Shown here in pieces: positions 1 through 6,997 of a DNA stretch of 11,917 bases; position 1 is the first letter of the stretch; every line of letters begins with the position of its first letter. The translations under genes and the position numbers were made by a program. The notes beneath the pieces were generated by a model, which saw only the letters and a list, made by a program, of their open reading frames with translations, ran no database searches and was not told where the DNA came from. The stretch covers positions 1-11,917 of the forward strand of contig CADCOF010000011.1 in NCBI GenBank assembly GCA_902802975.1. Direction: 5' to 3'. Origin of the DNA: an uncultured Ruminococcus sp. (GTDB lineage Bacteria; Bacillota; Clostridia; Oscillospirales; Acutalibacteraceae).

Positions 1-10
1 ACATTTTACA

Positions 11-1312
11 TCATTGTCTGTTTATCTCAATTTTCCCACTGCAATTGCCAAAATTAATTGTATCTGCTTTCATAATCACAACGACCTTTCCGTTCGGAAC
101 CTCAGCTATTTCTCCGTTTCTCGTTGTAACATACCACGTATTGCCCGAAAGATTTTTAATCCCCCATACGCCCGGTCTGTTTTGACTTCGTATAACAGAA
201 CCGGTCACATCTGTATAATTGTCGGTCTCCTCCCGCGTGTGACATTTATAAATCTTATTTCCCGGAAACAAAGCCACTCTGTACTTTTTTGTAAGAAGTA
301 TCGGCGGGCGCGGTATTTTCATTTTGCAGTTGACGCACTCGGTCTCCTCTTCATCAAGATTCAAAAATGTTTCGCCGCCGCACGGACATTTTACAACACA
401 GTCACGCAGCCTTGTGAACATTATCTGCCACTCGTTGTCCGTAGGACGCGCCGCTTCCATTTTCAAACACTGCTGCGAAAATGCTTTAATAAACATATCT
501 CTGACAAACTGCGGATACAGCGGCCAGATTCGGATAACATTGCAGTGAACGCCGCGCACGGGGATATTTGTATCGTCGAACGGGTCATATATAAAGAGCG
601 GATACTTGCCGTAAAATTTCTGCTCAAGCTCCTCGGTCATACAAGGGCAAAGCGTTCGCCTTCCCTCAAGCGGGTGATCAAGAAAAAGCAGTCTGAACAA
701 AATAACCGCCAGTGAGAATCTGTCTGTCATAACATCGGGTGCCTTAATACTTCTGACAACCTCGGGTGCCATGTACCTTGCTTTCCCGGCTATGCCTAAA
801 CTGTCACCATAAGGCGCCACGTTATCCGTATCGCAGATCAGAACGTCACCTGTGTCCGGATCGATAAAAAAGTTTCCGTCATTCAAATCCTGATACGAAA
901 AGCCCTTTCGATGCAGCTCCCGAAAAGCATTTGTAATATTCAGCGCGGCATTAATGACAACGGTTATTGACGAAAATTTTTCTTTCGTAAGCAGAAAATC
1001 GGAGAAGCACTTATAACGTTCCGGGAGAAGATCCATAACATAGCCGTATTCGCCATCGTCTGTTTTCAAGCTCAAAAACTTCGGCCAGACAAACAGATCG
1101 GACGGGGAGCCGAAATCGATATTAAACGCAAGGTTGCGATAAAACTTATCGCCGTTGTTTATCCTTCTGTGATACCATTTCAGGGCGTAATCTTCACCGT
1201 CAACAGTTACCAGATATACAGACCCCTGTCCGCCTTCTCCAATTTTCGCTTTTATGTATGCAGTTTTATGATGTTCCAATTCTACGGCACTGCCGCTGTG
1301 AAATGATGCCAT
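11..1312 (-). CDS. Divergent Ser/Thr protein kinase-like protein with zinc ribbon
   Basis: This 433-residue protein carries a eukaryotic-type kinase fold, probably phosphorylating proteins in the cytoplasm. Visible motifs are a glycine loop (GEGGQGSVY, 25-33), the ATP lysine K45, catalytic D142 in YQDLNDGN with N147, metal-binding D161 in CDTDN, APE at 182-184 and subdomain-XI Arg in ARPTDNEW near 289. HRD has become YQD and DFG has become DTD, as I recall for the kinase of TerY-type vWA/PP2C/kinase triads. A zinc ribbon follows (C309, C311, C326, C329), then a beta-rich tail of about 90 residues containing a GVWGIKNLSGNTWYV stretch. There is no membrane helix. The ATG has an AAAGGAGA ribosome site ten bases upstream and lies 33 bases after the preceding gene, so it is the third gene of an operon that probably continues past the left edge. 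The kinase fold is secure; the triad assignment is inference. Confidence 0.85.
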   Translation of the reverse strand: MASFHSGSAVELEHHKTAYIKAKIGEGGQGSVYLVTVDGEDYALKWYHRRINNGDKFYRNLAFNIDFGSPSDLFVWPKFLSLKTDDGEYGYVMDLLPERYKCFSDFLLTKEKFSSITVVINAALNITNAFRELHRKGFSYQDLNDGNFFIDPDTGDVLICDTDNVAPYGDSLGIAGKARYMAPEVVRSIKAPDVMTDRFSLAVILFRLLFLDHPLEGRRTLCPCMTEELEQKFYGKYPLFIYDPFDDTNIPVRGVHCNVIRIWPLYPQFVRDMFIKAFSQQCLKMEAARPTDNEWQIMFTRLRDCVVKCPCGGETFLNLDEEETECVNCKMKIPRPPILLTKKYRVALFPGNKIYKCHTREETDNYTDVTGSVIRSQNRPGVWGIKNLSGNTWYVTTRNGEIAEVPNGKVVVIMKADTINFGNCSGKIEINRQ

Positions 1313-1345
1313 GTTTTCAGTTTCTCCTTTGTACCGATAGGAAAG

Positions 1346-2020
1346 TTATTTAAGCACCGCTTTTTTATACTCGCCCTGTGACCCTTGTATATACGAATAC
1401 ATCTCCCGCGGGTTTCCTCCTATGCCCCATATAAAATTCTCCCTCATAACGCCGTTGTCGGAAAAATCCCACAAAAAAAGCTTTACGCCAAGCATAGAAT
1501 AGCCCTTCAGCGCACTTTCGGACGCACCGAACGTATTTGCCGCGCCTTCCCATGAGTAAGAGTTCACAAGATTGAACATCAGAGGTACTTCGGTTGATAA
1601 ATATTTTTCAAATCCGTCTCCTTCGGCAGATGAACCGATCGGCCAATACGTGACGTATTCTTCTCCCAAAAACCACGCTGTAGAATACACACCGGGATCA
1701 AACCCGTCACGGGCTTCATATAGAGTCAGCGTACTTTTAGGGTCGTCGCCTCGTCCGCTGTACTCAAACTCCGCAAACAGGACTTCATCGTTTGTGTCTC
1801 CGTAATAATATTCCACTTTATACGATTTCGATTCGGTTTTTAAAAAAGGATCAGCAGAGATACTTTGCGTGGAGCGAAAATTTGAAAGGATTATCTGCTC
1901 AATGTCAAACGCGCTTCTTCCCGATTTAAACATAACCGCAAGAGTAACAAGCCCGGCGATTAGCAAAAACGGCACATTGAAAAGAGCTTCTTTGAATATT
2001 ATTTTTCGCTGTTCGTTCAT
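1346..2020 (-). CDS. Single-pass membrane protein of unknown function
   Basis: This 224-residue protein is not recognised. A short basic N-terminus (R5, K6, K10) precedes one hydrophobic helix at about 13-31 (LFNVPFLLIAGLVTLAVMF), suggesting an N-in anchor with the remaining roughly 190 residues outside the cell. That part is rich in aromatic and acidic residues, looks globular and has no cysteine pairs or known motif I can name. The ATG is preceded by GGAAGGTG at good spacing. It starts 21 bases after the upstream membrane protein stops, and the kinase gene starts 33 bases after its own stop, so the three are almost certainly co-transcribed. It could be a sensor or anchor for the kinase; this rests on context only. 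Confidence 0.7.
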   Translation of the reverse strand: MNEQRKIIFKEALFNVPFLLIAGLVTLAVMFKSGRSAFDIEQIILSNFRSTQSISADPFLKTESKSYKVEYYYGDTNDEVLFAEFEYSGRGDDPKSTLTLYEARDGFDPGVYSTAWFLGEEYVTYWPIGSSAEGDGFEKYLSTEVPLMFNLVNSYSWEGAANTFGASESALKGYSMLGVKLFLWDFSDNGVMRENFIWGIGGNPREMYSYIQGSQGEYKKAVLK

Positions 2021-2041
2021 TAGCTTTTCACCTTCCCAAAG

Positions 2042-3064
2042 TTATAACTCCACTTTTTGTACAGCGTAGGCACCTGCCGCAATTGCCGCGGACATAAAGA
2101 ATATCAGCGTATATGATAAAGCAGGACGGCGTTTCTTACCATCGAGGAACACAGAAAAGCGGCCGTTGTTAAACACGATCAGTGCCGCAATAACAATGGG
2201 AACACAGCGCAGAGTCGCGCCGCACCCCACCCAAAGTGCCCGAAGTGTGGCTGCAATATAGAAAAATGCCATTGCCAGGCTAAGTCTGCCTACAGAATCA
2301 TAACGATAATGCCTCTTTCCTACCAGCACAATAAACGTAAATATAAAAGCCGGTATAGGGAGTGTATCACCAACAGTAACATCGTATATCAAAAACACTC
2401 CGATAATGCAGCTGATCAAAATTTCAAGCCAGCCGATAGGACAAGTTATCATAAGCGGTCTGCCTTCCTCGCACTCGCTGCTGCACCAAAAAGTAACTAT
2501 TTTCTTTATCAACGATTCTCCCGATTGTTCCGCACCGCCTGCGTCTCCCGCATCACCGGAACCGCCCGCCTCGCCGGCATCCGACTGTGCTTCACCTTCC
2601 GGAGAAGGTGAAGTCTGCTCCGGCTCTTGGTTTTCGTTCTGATTCTGATCCTGCTGTTCAACGGCTACATCCTGTAAAAATAACACATCCTCACCCTCTT
2701 GCTCACTTGGATTTTCTGCATTAACATCATCGTCGCACTCAAGTTCGGGCAGATCACCGTTCCAGAGCGCAACTATCATATTCACGGCATACACTGCGTG
2801 TTGTTCATCGGTGTTCAAAGCAGCCGCAATCTCGTCAACTGCCTCCCACATCAATTCTGCATACCGATCTTTATTTTCAATCGCCTGACCTATAAGTTCC
2901 ATTGCACCGCAATCGTACATAGCCTTCATTCTGCTGTACTGCTTCCGGCATCGCGGCGCAAAGTCCATCAACAGCGCAAGCGTTCTGTTTTTCTCCGAAA
3001 AAATATCAACTTCCATATTCCACATAATATGGGAAAGCGCGTCAAAAAAGTTATTCTCTGCCAA
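2042..3064 (-). CDS. Multi-pass membrane protein with helical N-domain and acidic linker
   Basis: This is a 340-residue protein of unknown function and the first gene of the kinase operon. Residues 1-105 look helical and soluble. Their spacing (LLMDFAPRCRK..., G53, then an A/L-rich half) reminds me of a small helical domain attached to bacterial Hsp70-like and stress proteins, but this is only a resemblance. Residues about 105-185 form a disordered linker rich in Glu, Gln, Asn and Gly. Five hydrophobic segments follow, near 210-227, 236-249, 260-279, 286-299 and 316-334. The start is TTG: GAGGT lies six bases upstream, whereas the first in-frame ATG (residue 14) has no such site. The N-domain and linker are probably cytoplasmic, facing the kinase encoded downstream. 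Confidence 0.75.
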   Translation of the reverse strand: MAENNFFDALSHIMWNMEVDIFSEKNRTLALLMDFAPRCRKQYSRMKAMYDCGAMELIGQAIENKDRYAELMWEAVDEIAAALNTDEQHAVYAVNMIVALWNGDLPELECDDDVNAENPSEQEGEDVLFLQDVAVEQQDQNQNENQEPEQTSPSPEGEAQSDAGEAGGSGDAGDAGGAEQSGESLIKKIVTFWCSSECEEGRPLMITCPIGWLEILISCIIGVFLIYDVTVGDTLPIPAFIFTFIVLVGKRHYRYDSVGRLSLAMAFFYIAATLRALWVGCGATLRCVPIVIAALIVFNNGRFSVFLDGKKRRPALSYTLIFFMSAAIAAGAYAVQKVEL

Positions 3065-3070
3065 AGTGAT

Positions 3071-3075
3071 ACCTC
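3071..3075 (-). promoter_or_regulatory. Ribosome binding site selecting a TTG start
   Basis: On the minus strand GAGGT is followed by six bases and then TTG at 3064-3062. This supports TTG as the true start of the membrane protein gene. An ATG overlapping this site is out of frame. Confidence 0.6.
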
Positions 3076-3109
3076 ATAATAATCATTGTACAAAAACATA
3101 TTTTTTTAA

Positions 3110-3184
3110 TCTAAACATTATTTTCAATGTGCAATTTTCAATGTGCAATTTGCAATGTGCAATTTGCAATGTGCAATGTTTAGA
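3110..3184 (-). repeat. Heptanucleotide array clamped by a 10-bp inverted repeat
   Basis: Eight consecutive 7-base units occupy 3125-3180 on the plus strand, following CAATKTG and mostly alternating CAATGTG with CAATTTG or CAATTTT. The array is enclosed by a perfect inverted repeat, TCTAAACATT (3110-3119) and AATGTTTAGA (3175-3184). The promoter at 3198-3226 reads through it, so the element lies in the untranslated leader of the kinase operon. In RNA the clamp would close a loop of 55 bases. The base pairing and the periodicity are seen directly; any regulatory role is inferred. Confidence 0.85.
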
Positions 3185-3197
3185 ATACTATAATAGT

Positions 3198-3226
3198 AGT
3201 ATAACAGAGCAAATGTTATTTGTCAA
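3198..3226 (-). promoter_or_regulatory. Sigma-A-type promoter of the kinase operon
   Basis: On the minus strand a perfect TTGACA (-35, 3226-3221) is separated by 17 bases from TATACT (-10, 3203-3198). Transcription would begin near 3191 and give a leader of about 125 bases before the TTG start, containing the clamped heptad array. Confidence 0.75.
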
Positions 3227-3234
3227 TTATTCGT

Positions 3235-3465
3235 GGCGGGCGGCATGCTGCCGCTCCCATGTTCCGTCGAGCTTTATTCTTAACGATAACCTTCGCCGCG
3301 TTCAACATTTTTTCTTCCCTCAACCAATCGGGCGGGCGGCATGCTGTCGGGGACGGTTCCCAACCGCCGCTCCCATGTTCCGTCGAGCTGTATCGTTAAT
3401 GGAAGTCTTCGCCGCACAACGAATTTTTTCTTCCTCCCGACAACCAACCGGGATCGCCATGCGGC
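3235..3465. repeat. GC-rich imperfect tandem repeat, two units plus a fragment
   Basis: Unit A (3235-3330, 96 bases) and unit B (3331-3450, 120 bases) share GGCGGGCGGCATGCTG, then CCGCTCCCATGTTCCGTCG and AGCT, CTTCGCCGC, ATTTTTTCTTCC and CAACCA, in the same order. Unit B differs mainly by a 20-base insertion at 3347-3366 that holds the dyad CGGTT-CCC-AACCG. A degenerate start of a third unit (GATCGCCATGCGGC) begins near 3452. The stretch lies between the FkbM stop and the kinase-operon promoter and is clearly more GC-rich than the AT-rich leader beside it. I see no credible gene, transposase or clear terminator in it. It may be a degraded repeat family or a structured RNA. Confidence 0.75.
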
Positions 3466-3522
3466 AACGAGCGGTACGCGAACCCATCTTGATGTAAAGG
3501 CTGCTTTTCCCCGCGTTTAAAA

Positions 3523-4578
3523 TTATACACAATAAATATTTGTCTCCCAAGCCGGTACGTACTTGTGATGTCTGAGATATATTTTGTAATCATGATTAAG
3601 CGAATGTATCAGCAGCGGAAGCGTAAATATATCACCCGCGCGATGATATGCCGACACCGCAAGCTTTGGCGCACACTTTTCGATCAGCCGTCTGCACCCC
3701 AACAGCGTTTCGTATTCCGCACCTTCAACGTCCATTTTTATATACGTGGCACTCATGCACACATGATCCGGCGCGCGCGCCTCAACAGCGTTGCCGCCTT
3801 CGTCAATACACGACATTCTCCCACCGTTCCCACTGAAATTAAGCACGGTGTCCTCTTTCCATGAAGCATATGGATACAGCCGGCAATTGTCAAGCGCGCC
3901 GTATTTATATTCAAGCTTTTTCATGTTTTTCTTGTCGGGTTCAAATGCGATTATCTTTGAATACAGCCCGCCTGTCTGCGCTAAAAATTCGGTAATCGTA
4001 TCTCCGTCATATGCGCCGAGATCAACATATCTCTCATGATGTGAAAGCCTGATTATATTATCAAACACTTCACTGCGCTCGCTTTCACAGCGGCGGAGAA
4101 TATTATAACTGCCGCTTAGTTTTGCGTTGATAATATCAACATAAGTTTGTTTTGATTTTTCGTCTGCCATAAGCTCATATGCTTTGCAAATACTTTCATA
4201 ATTCGCAGTGAAAAAATCATACGTGAATACCGACGTTCCAAATAATGGTACATCGGGGACATATAATGTATGTTCCGACGCCATTTGATCTACTTTATCC
4301 ATCAGATCATCACGAAAAACCGCAAACCCCAACAATATTACAAAATCGTCATATTTATCAATAATGCTGCTGTATTTCTTTACCGTAATATCATGAAAAC
4401 TCTGTCCGCGCACAAATTCATCACTTGCATATACATCTGATATCTTAATATTATTATTTTCGCATAAGGAAAATATTTTGTCTGCGCCATTGCCCATTCC
4501 GTATACAACAATTGGGCGCGTCTCGTGTTTTAGCAATTCGATAAGAGTGTTATCTTTTGAAGCAAATAGCTCTTTCAT
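3523..4578 (-). CDS. FkbM family SAM-dependent methyltransferase
   Basis: This 351-residue protein probably transfers a methyl group from S-adenosylmethionine, often to a sugar or other small hydroxyl acceptor in this family; the actual substrate is unknown. The C-terminal half is the FkbM domain: VDLGAYDGD (185-193) is the SAM-binding loop, FEPD at 212-215 follows, KMDVEGAE (281-288) is the family signature, and YLRHH...ETNIY closes the domain. The N-terminal 120 residues contain a Rossmann-like loop (VVYGMGNGADKI, 24-35), as in sugar-modifying enzymes. Its ATG overlaps the mnmA stop in ATGA, with AGAGGT just upstream, so translation is coupled to mnmA. No glycan or antibiotic genes are nearby, so the link to tRNA thiolation is unexplained. 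Confidence 0.85.
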   Translation of the reverse strand: MKELFASKDNTLIELLKHETRPIVVYGMGNGADKIFSLCENNNIKISDVYASDEFVRGQSFHDITVKKYSSIIDKYDDFVILLGFAVFRDDLMDKVDQMASEHTLYVPDVPLFGTSVFTYDFFTANYESICKAYELMADEKSKQTYVDIINAKLSGSYNILRRCESERSEVFDNIIRLSHHERYVDLGAYDGDTITEFLAQTGGLYSKIIAFEPDKKNMKKLEYKYGALDNCRLYPYASWKEDTVLNFSGNGGRMSCIDEGGNAVEARAPDHVCMSATYIKMDVEGAEYETLLGCRRLIEKCAPKLAVSAYHRAGDIFTLPLLIHSLNHDYKIYLRHHKYVPAWETNIYCV

Positions 4579-5654
4579 TTCTGACCTCTGTTGTTAATTA
4601 TCACGCCGCCCCCGACAACACAGCCGTTTTCATTGTATATGACAGCCGATTGACCGGGTGCCGGCGCGCGTACAGGTTTATCGAAATCAATTTTCAATTG
4701 ATCGTCACTTATACGCGTGATTACTGCCGCCTGAGCCTTGTGGCGGTATCTTATGCGTGCAGACGCACGAATGCTCTGCCCTTTTTCGATATTCTCTATA
4801 CTCTGAAACACCGGCTTGTTACAAAAAACAGTATCGGTATACAGTGATGTATCATCGCAGAGAACAACCTCGTTTTTTTCCGCATCAATAAATTTTACAT
4901 ACATAGGGCGACCCAATGCAATGCCAAGTCCCTTACGCTGCCCTACAGTATAATTGATAATTCCTTTGTGTCTGCCGAGAATATTGCCATTTTCATCGAC
5001 AAAATTCCCCTCCTGCGGCGTATAATCATCGGTATTGTCAAGAATAAAATCGGCGTAGCTGCCGCTTGTGACGAAGCAAATTTCCTGCGAATCAGGTTTA
5101 TTTGCAACCGGGAGATTTGCCGACGCTGCAATAGCGCGAACCTCATTTTTTGATAGCTTTCCAAGCGGCATTATCGTTCGGGAAAGCTGCTTCTGCGTTA
5201 ACCGATACAGCATATATGTTTGATCTTTTTCAGCGTAATCGGCATTTCTGACTGTGTATCTGCCGTTTTCAAGACGAACAACGCTTGCATAGTGCCCCGT
5301 TGCAATGTAATCGGCATTCTGGCTGTCCGCAAATTCAAGCATACGATCCCATTTCAGCGCAGTATTGCACACAACGCACGGATTGGGGGTCATTCCGTTA
5401 ATATAACTGTGAATAAATGGTTCTATGACATTCTCACGAAATTCGCCGGCACAATTAACAGCGTAATACGGAATATCAAGCTTATACGAAATACGGCGCG
5501 CGTCATCTATCTCACAGCAGCGGCTGAGTTCTCCGTTGCCGCCTATCCATGTTTTCAGCGTAACTCCTATCACATCGTGTCCTGCCGCTTTAAGAAGATA
5601 CGCCGTGACGGCACTGTCAACGCCCCCCGACAGCCCAACTATGATTTTCGACAC
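4575..5654 (-). CDS. mnmA: tRNA-specific 2-thiouridylase MnmA
   Basis: MnmA activates U34 of Lys, Glu and Gln tRNAs with ATP and inserts sulfur to give 2-thiouridine in the cytoplasm. Visible features, numbered from the chosen start, are the PP-loop SGGVDS (9-14), the catalytic Cys93 in NPCVVC, the second active-site cysteine Cys194 in SQEICF, TGHYA near 119, and the conserved NYTVGQRKGLGIA stretch. The length of 359 residues is normal. I start at GTG 5654, because GAGGTGA (5666-5660) lies five bases upstream; the in-frame GTG at 5663 lies inside that ribosome site. It is the middle gene of three, 20 bases after the C_GCAxxG_C_C gene and overlapping the methyltransferase by four bases. No cysteine desulfurase gene is in view. 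Confidence 0.95.
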   Translation of the reverse strand: MSKIIVGLSGGVDSAVTAYLLKAAGHDVIGVTLKTWIGGNGELSRCCEIDDARRISYKLDIPYYAVNCAGEFRENVIEPFIHSYINGMTPNPCVVCNTALKWDRMLEFADSQNADYIATGHYASVVRLENGRYTVRNADYAEKDQTYMLYRLTQKQLSRTIMPLGKLSKNEVRAIAASANLPVANKPDSQEICFVTSGSYADFILDNTDDYTPQEGNFVDENGNILGRHKGIINYTVGQRKGLGIALGRPMYVKFIDAEKNEVVLCDDTSLYTDTVFCNKPVFQSIENIEKGQSIRASARIRYRHKAQAAVITRISDDQLKIDFDKPVRAPAPGQSAVIYNENGCVVGGGVIINNRGQK

Positions 5655-5659
5655 AATTA

Positions 5660-5666
5660 TCACCTC
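5660..5666 (-). promoter_or_regulatory. Ribosome binding site fixing the mnmA start
   Basis: GAGGTGA on the minus strand sits five bases before GTG 5654-5652. The longer in-frame reading from GTG 5663 would start inside this site, so it is unlikely to be used. Confidence 0.7.
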
Positions 5667-5674
5667 AACCGATT

Positions 5675-6073
5675 TTACTTCACAAGCTCATAATACGACA
5701 ACACTGCGTTTCTCACACACTGATCACATGGACAAAGAACTTTACCCGTGGTGCGCCCCTTCAGCTCTTTGCAAATAACAGAACCGCTTTTTGATGCAAA
5801 AAGATTTGACAACTGTGCGGAATATCTGATCGTGCCGCTTCCGTTTGTTCGAAGACCCATAATCATTGACGCACCGACAAGCGCGCCGCAGCTGTTTTCC
5901 ATTGTGCCCATGCCCGCGCCAAATCCCGCGCCAAGTTGGCGAAGAGTTTCTTCATCAAGTGAAGTTTCTTTGGCAAGCGCGATAAGCACTGCCTGACAGC
6001 AGTTGTATCTTCCTGAATTTTTTAATTTTGCCGCATACTCGGCAGCCTCTTTTGGAGATTTTGTATTATTCAT
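5675..6073 (-). CDS. C_GCAxxG_C_C family putative redox protein
   Basis: This 132-residue protein matches the cysteine-patterned C_GCAxxG_C_C family, thought to be redox-active or metal-binding, with no settled reaction. Conserved elements are NCCQAV (C25, C26), CGALVG (C62-G67, the GCAxxG core), CKEL (C101) and CPCDQC (C114, C116, C119). It has no signal peptide and should be cytoplasmic. The ATG has GAAGGTG about eight bases upstream. It is the first gene of the mnmA operon, driven by the promoter at 6105-6131. Sitting directly before mnmA, it could help handle sulfur or thiols for tRNA thiolation, but that is a guess from position. Confidence 0.85.
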   Translation of the reverse strand: MNNTKSPKEAAEYAAKLKNSGRYNCCQAVLIALAKETSLDEETLRQLGAGFGAGMGTMENSCGALVGASMIMGLRTNGSGTIRYSAQLSNLFASKSGSVICKELKGRTTGKVLCPCDQCVRNAVLSYYELVK

Positions 6074-6104
6074 ATTTCTTCACCTTCGCTTATTTATTTC
6101 GATA

Positions 6105-6131
6105 ATTATAATTATAACCTGATTTTGTCAA
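6105..6131 (-). promoter_or_regulatory. Promoter of the C_GCAxxG-mnmA-FkbM operon
   Basis: On the minus strand TTGACA (6131-6126) and TATAAT (6110-6105) are both perfect but only 15 bases apart, shorter than usual. The -35 overlaps the T-run of the terminator of the upstream gene. Confidence 0.55.
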
Positions 6132-6161
6132 AAAGTAAACCCCCGCAATAAACACGAGGGT
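6130..6161 (-). terminator. Intrinsic terminator of the SseB/zinc-ribbon operon
   Basis: Ten bases after the zinc-ribbon stop codon, the minus-strand RNA forms a 7-bp stem ACCCTCG / CGGGGGT (one G-U pair; plus positions 6139-6145 and 6155-6161) with a nine-base loop. It is followed by TTTACTTTTTG, with the five-T run at 6134-6130. Confidence 0.7.
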
Positions 6162-6170
6162 CATTATTTA

Positions 6171-6962
6171 TCAATCTTTTTTGAGAGTAAGTCTGCCGGG
6201 TTCTGCAGGAGCTGCGTTACCATTGGGAATCGGCGGAGGTGCCATCGGAGGCTGCATCGTCGGCAGAGGTGCCATCGGAGGCTGCATTGTCGGCGGAGGT
6301 GCCATCGGAGGCCGCATTGTCGGCGGAGGTGCCATCGGAGGCTGCATCGTCGTCGGAGGTGTCATTGGAGGCTGCATCGTCGTCGGAGGTGTCATAGGAT
6401 ACTGCGTCATAGGCGGCTGCACAGGCATACCCGGACTTGAGAGAATGCTGCCGGAACTGAGATCAACCTGTCCCAAAGGCATCTGACGTGCTGTAGGTGC
6501 AACACCCGAAACATCTGTACCGCAAGACGTGCAGAAACGAGTTCCTGTGGGAAGTTCCTTGCCGCAACCTGTACACTTTACAAACGCAGTAACACCCGGC
6601 TGAACCATAACATTTCCGCATGACGGACAATATGCTGTGCCATACGATACTTCGGCTCCGCATGACGGACACAGTGAAATGCCGCGTTCTCTTCTCAGGT
6701 CTGCCGCATATACCTCGTATTCTTTCTGAAGTTTTACAATTTCCTCTACGGTCTGTCTGTCTTCCTCGGTCGGGTTGTCCTTGATTTTTTCAAAATACTT
6801 GCGTCCAAGCTGAATGTACAGAGAGTCCATTTTCTTTTCGATCTCATTTGCTTTGAACTTGCTTTTTGCTGTATCGGCAAGCGCAGAGCCTTGATTGATC
6901 ACATTCTGACCAAGGTCGTTGAGCTTACGGCTTAAGTTGTCTAAATTAAATGAAAAAGCCAT
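6171..6962 (-). CDS. Double zinc-ribbon protein with Pro/Met-rich repeat tail
   Basis: This 263-residue cytoplasmic protein has an unknown role. Residues 1-90 are helical and probably coiled coil (MAFSFNLDNLSRKLNDLG...). Two zinc ribbons follow: CPSC...CPSC (C98, C101, C112, C115) and CTGC...CTSC (C130, C133, C144, C147). The tail, from about 180 to 250, repeats MQPPMAPPPT and variants about six times and is probably disordered. I start at ATG 6962, because GGAGGTAA (6975-6968) lies five bases upstream; the longer in-frame reading begins at a TTG overlapping that site. It lies 35 bases after the SseB-like gene and ends at a terminator. Such zinc-ribbon proteins are common in Clostridia, and their partners are not known. 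Confidence 0.8.
   Translation of the reverse strand: MAFSFNLDNLSRKLNDLGQNVINQGSALADTAKSKFKANEIEKKMDSLYIQLGRKYFEKIKDNPTEEDRQTVEEIVKLQKEYEVYAADLRRERGISLCPSCGAEVSYGTAYCPSCGNVMVQPGVTAFVKCTGCGKELPTGTRFCTSCGTDVSGVAPTARQMPLGQVDLSSGSILSSPGMPVQPPMTQYPMTPPTTMQPPMTPPTTMQPPMAPPPTMRPPMAPPPTMQPPMAPLPTMQPPMAPPPIPNGNAAPAEPGRLTLKKD
6231..6420 (-). repeat. 30-bp coding tandem repeat for the PPMAPPPTMQ tail
   Basis: Full 30-base units begin at 6241, 6271, 6301, 6331 and 6361, with partial units on either side. They encode ten-residue steps such as PPMAPPPTMQ. The middle units are nearly identical in DNA, not only in protein, so the array is probably young or homogenised, and copy number may vary between strains. 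Confidence 0.8.
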
Positions 6963-6967
6963 GTTGG

Positions 6968-6975
6968 TTACCTCC
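6968..6975 (-). promoter_or_regulatory. Ribosome binding site fixing the zinc-ribbon protein start
   Basis: GGAGGTAA on the minus strand lies five bases before ATG 6962-6960. It rules out the upstream in-frame TTG at 6977, which overlaps it. Confidence 0.75.
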
Positions 6976-6997
6976 AAACATAATTAAGAATAAAATA

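Noticed and set aside
1..10. Start of a further minus-strand gene (ATG at 4-2)
   Set aside because: Too little sequence is visible and there is no convincing ribosome site before this ATG.
14..715. A plus-strand open frame of 233 codons opposite the kinase gene
   Set aside because: It has no ribosome site or recognisable motif and lies entirely on the complement of a gene with clear kinase motifs.
3110..3184. CRISPR array
   Set aside because: The units are 7 bases with no spacers, and no cas genes are present.
3240..3260. Terminator at the CGGCA-TGC-TGCCG stem-loop
   Set aside because: The stem is only 5 bp and the following sequence is not T-rich on the minus strand.
3066..3497. A plus-strand open frame of 143 codons through the repeat region
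   Set aside because: Its N-terminal part is only the translation of the heptad array and the rest comes from the GC-rich repeat; it has no ribosome site and no known domain.
3320..3550. A minus-strand open frame of 76 codons running past the end of the FkbM gene
   Set aside because: It overlaps the FkbM gene in another frame and otherwise translates the tandem repeat; Arg/Ala-rich sequence without a ribosome site.
6181..6486. A plus-strand glycine/isoleucine-rich repeat protein
   Set aside because: It is the complement of the Pro/Met repeat of the zinc-ribbon gene, whose zinc motifs and ribosome site are on the minus strand.
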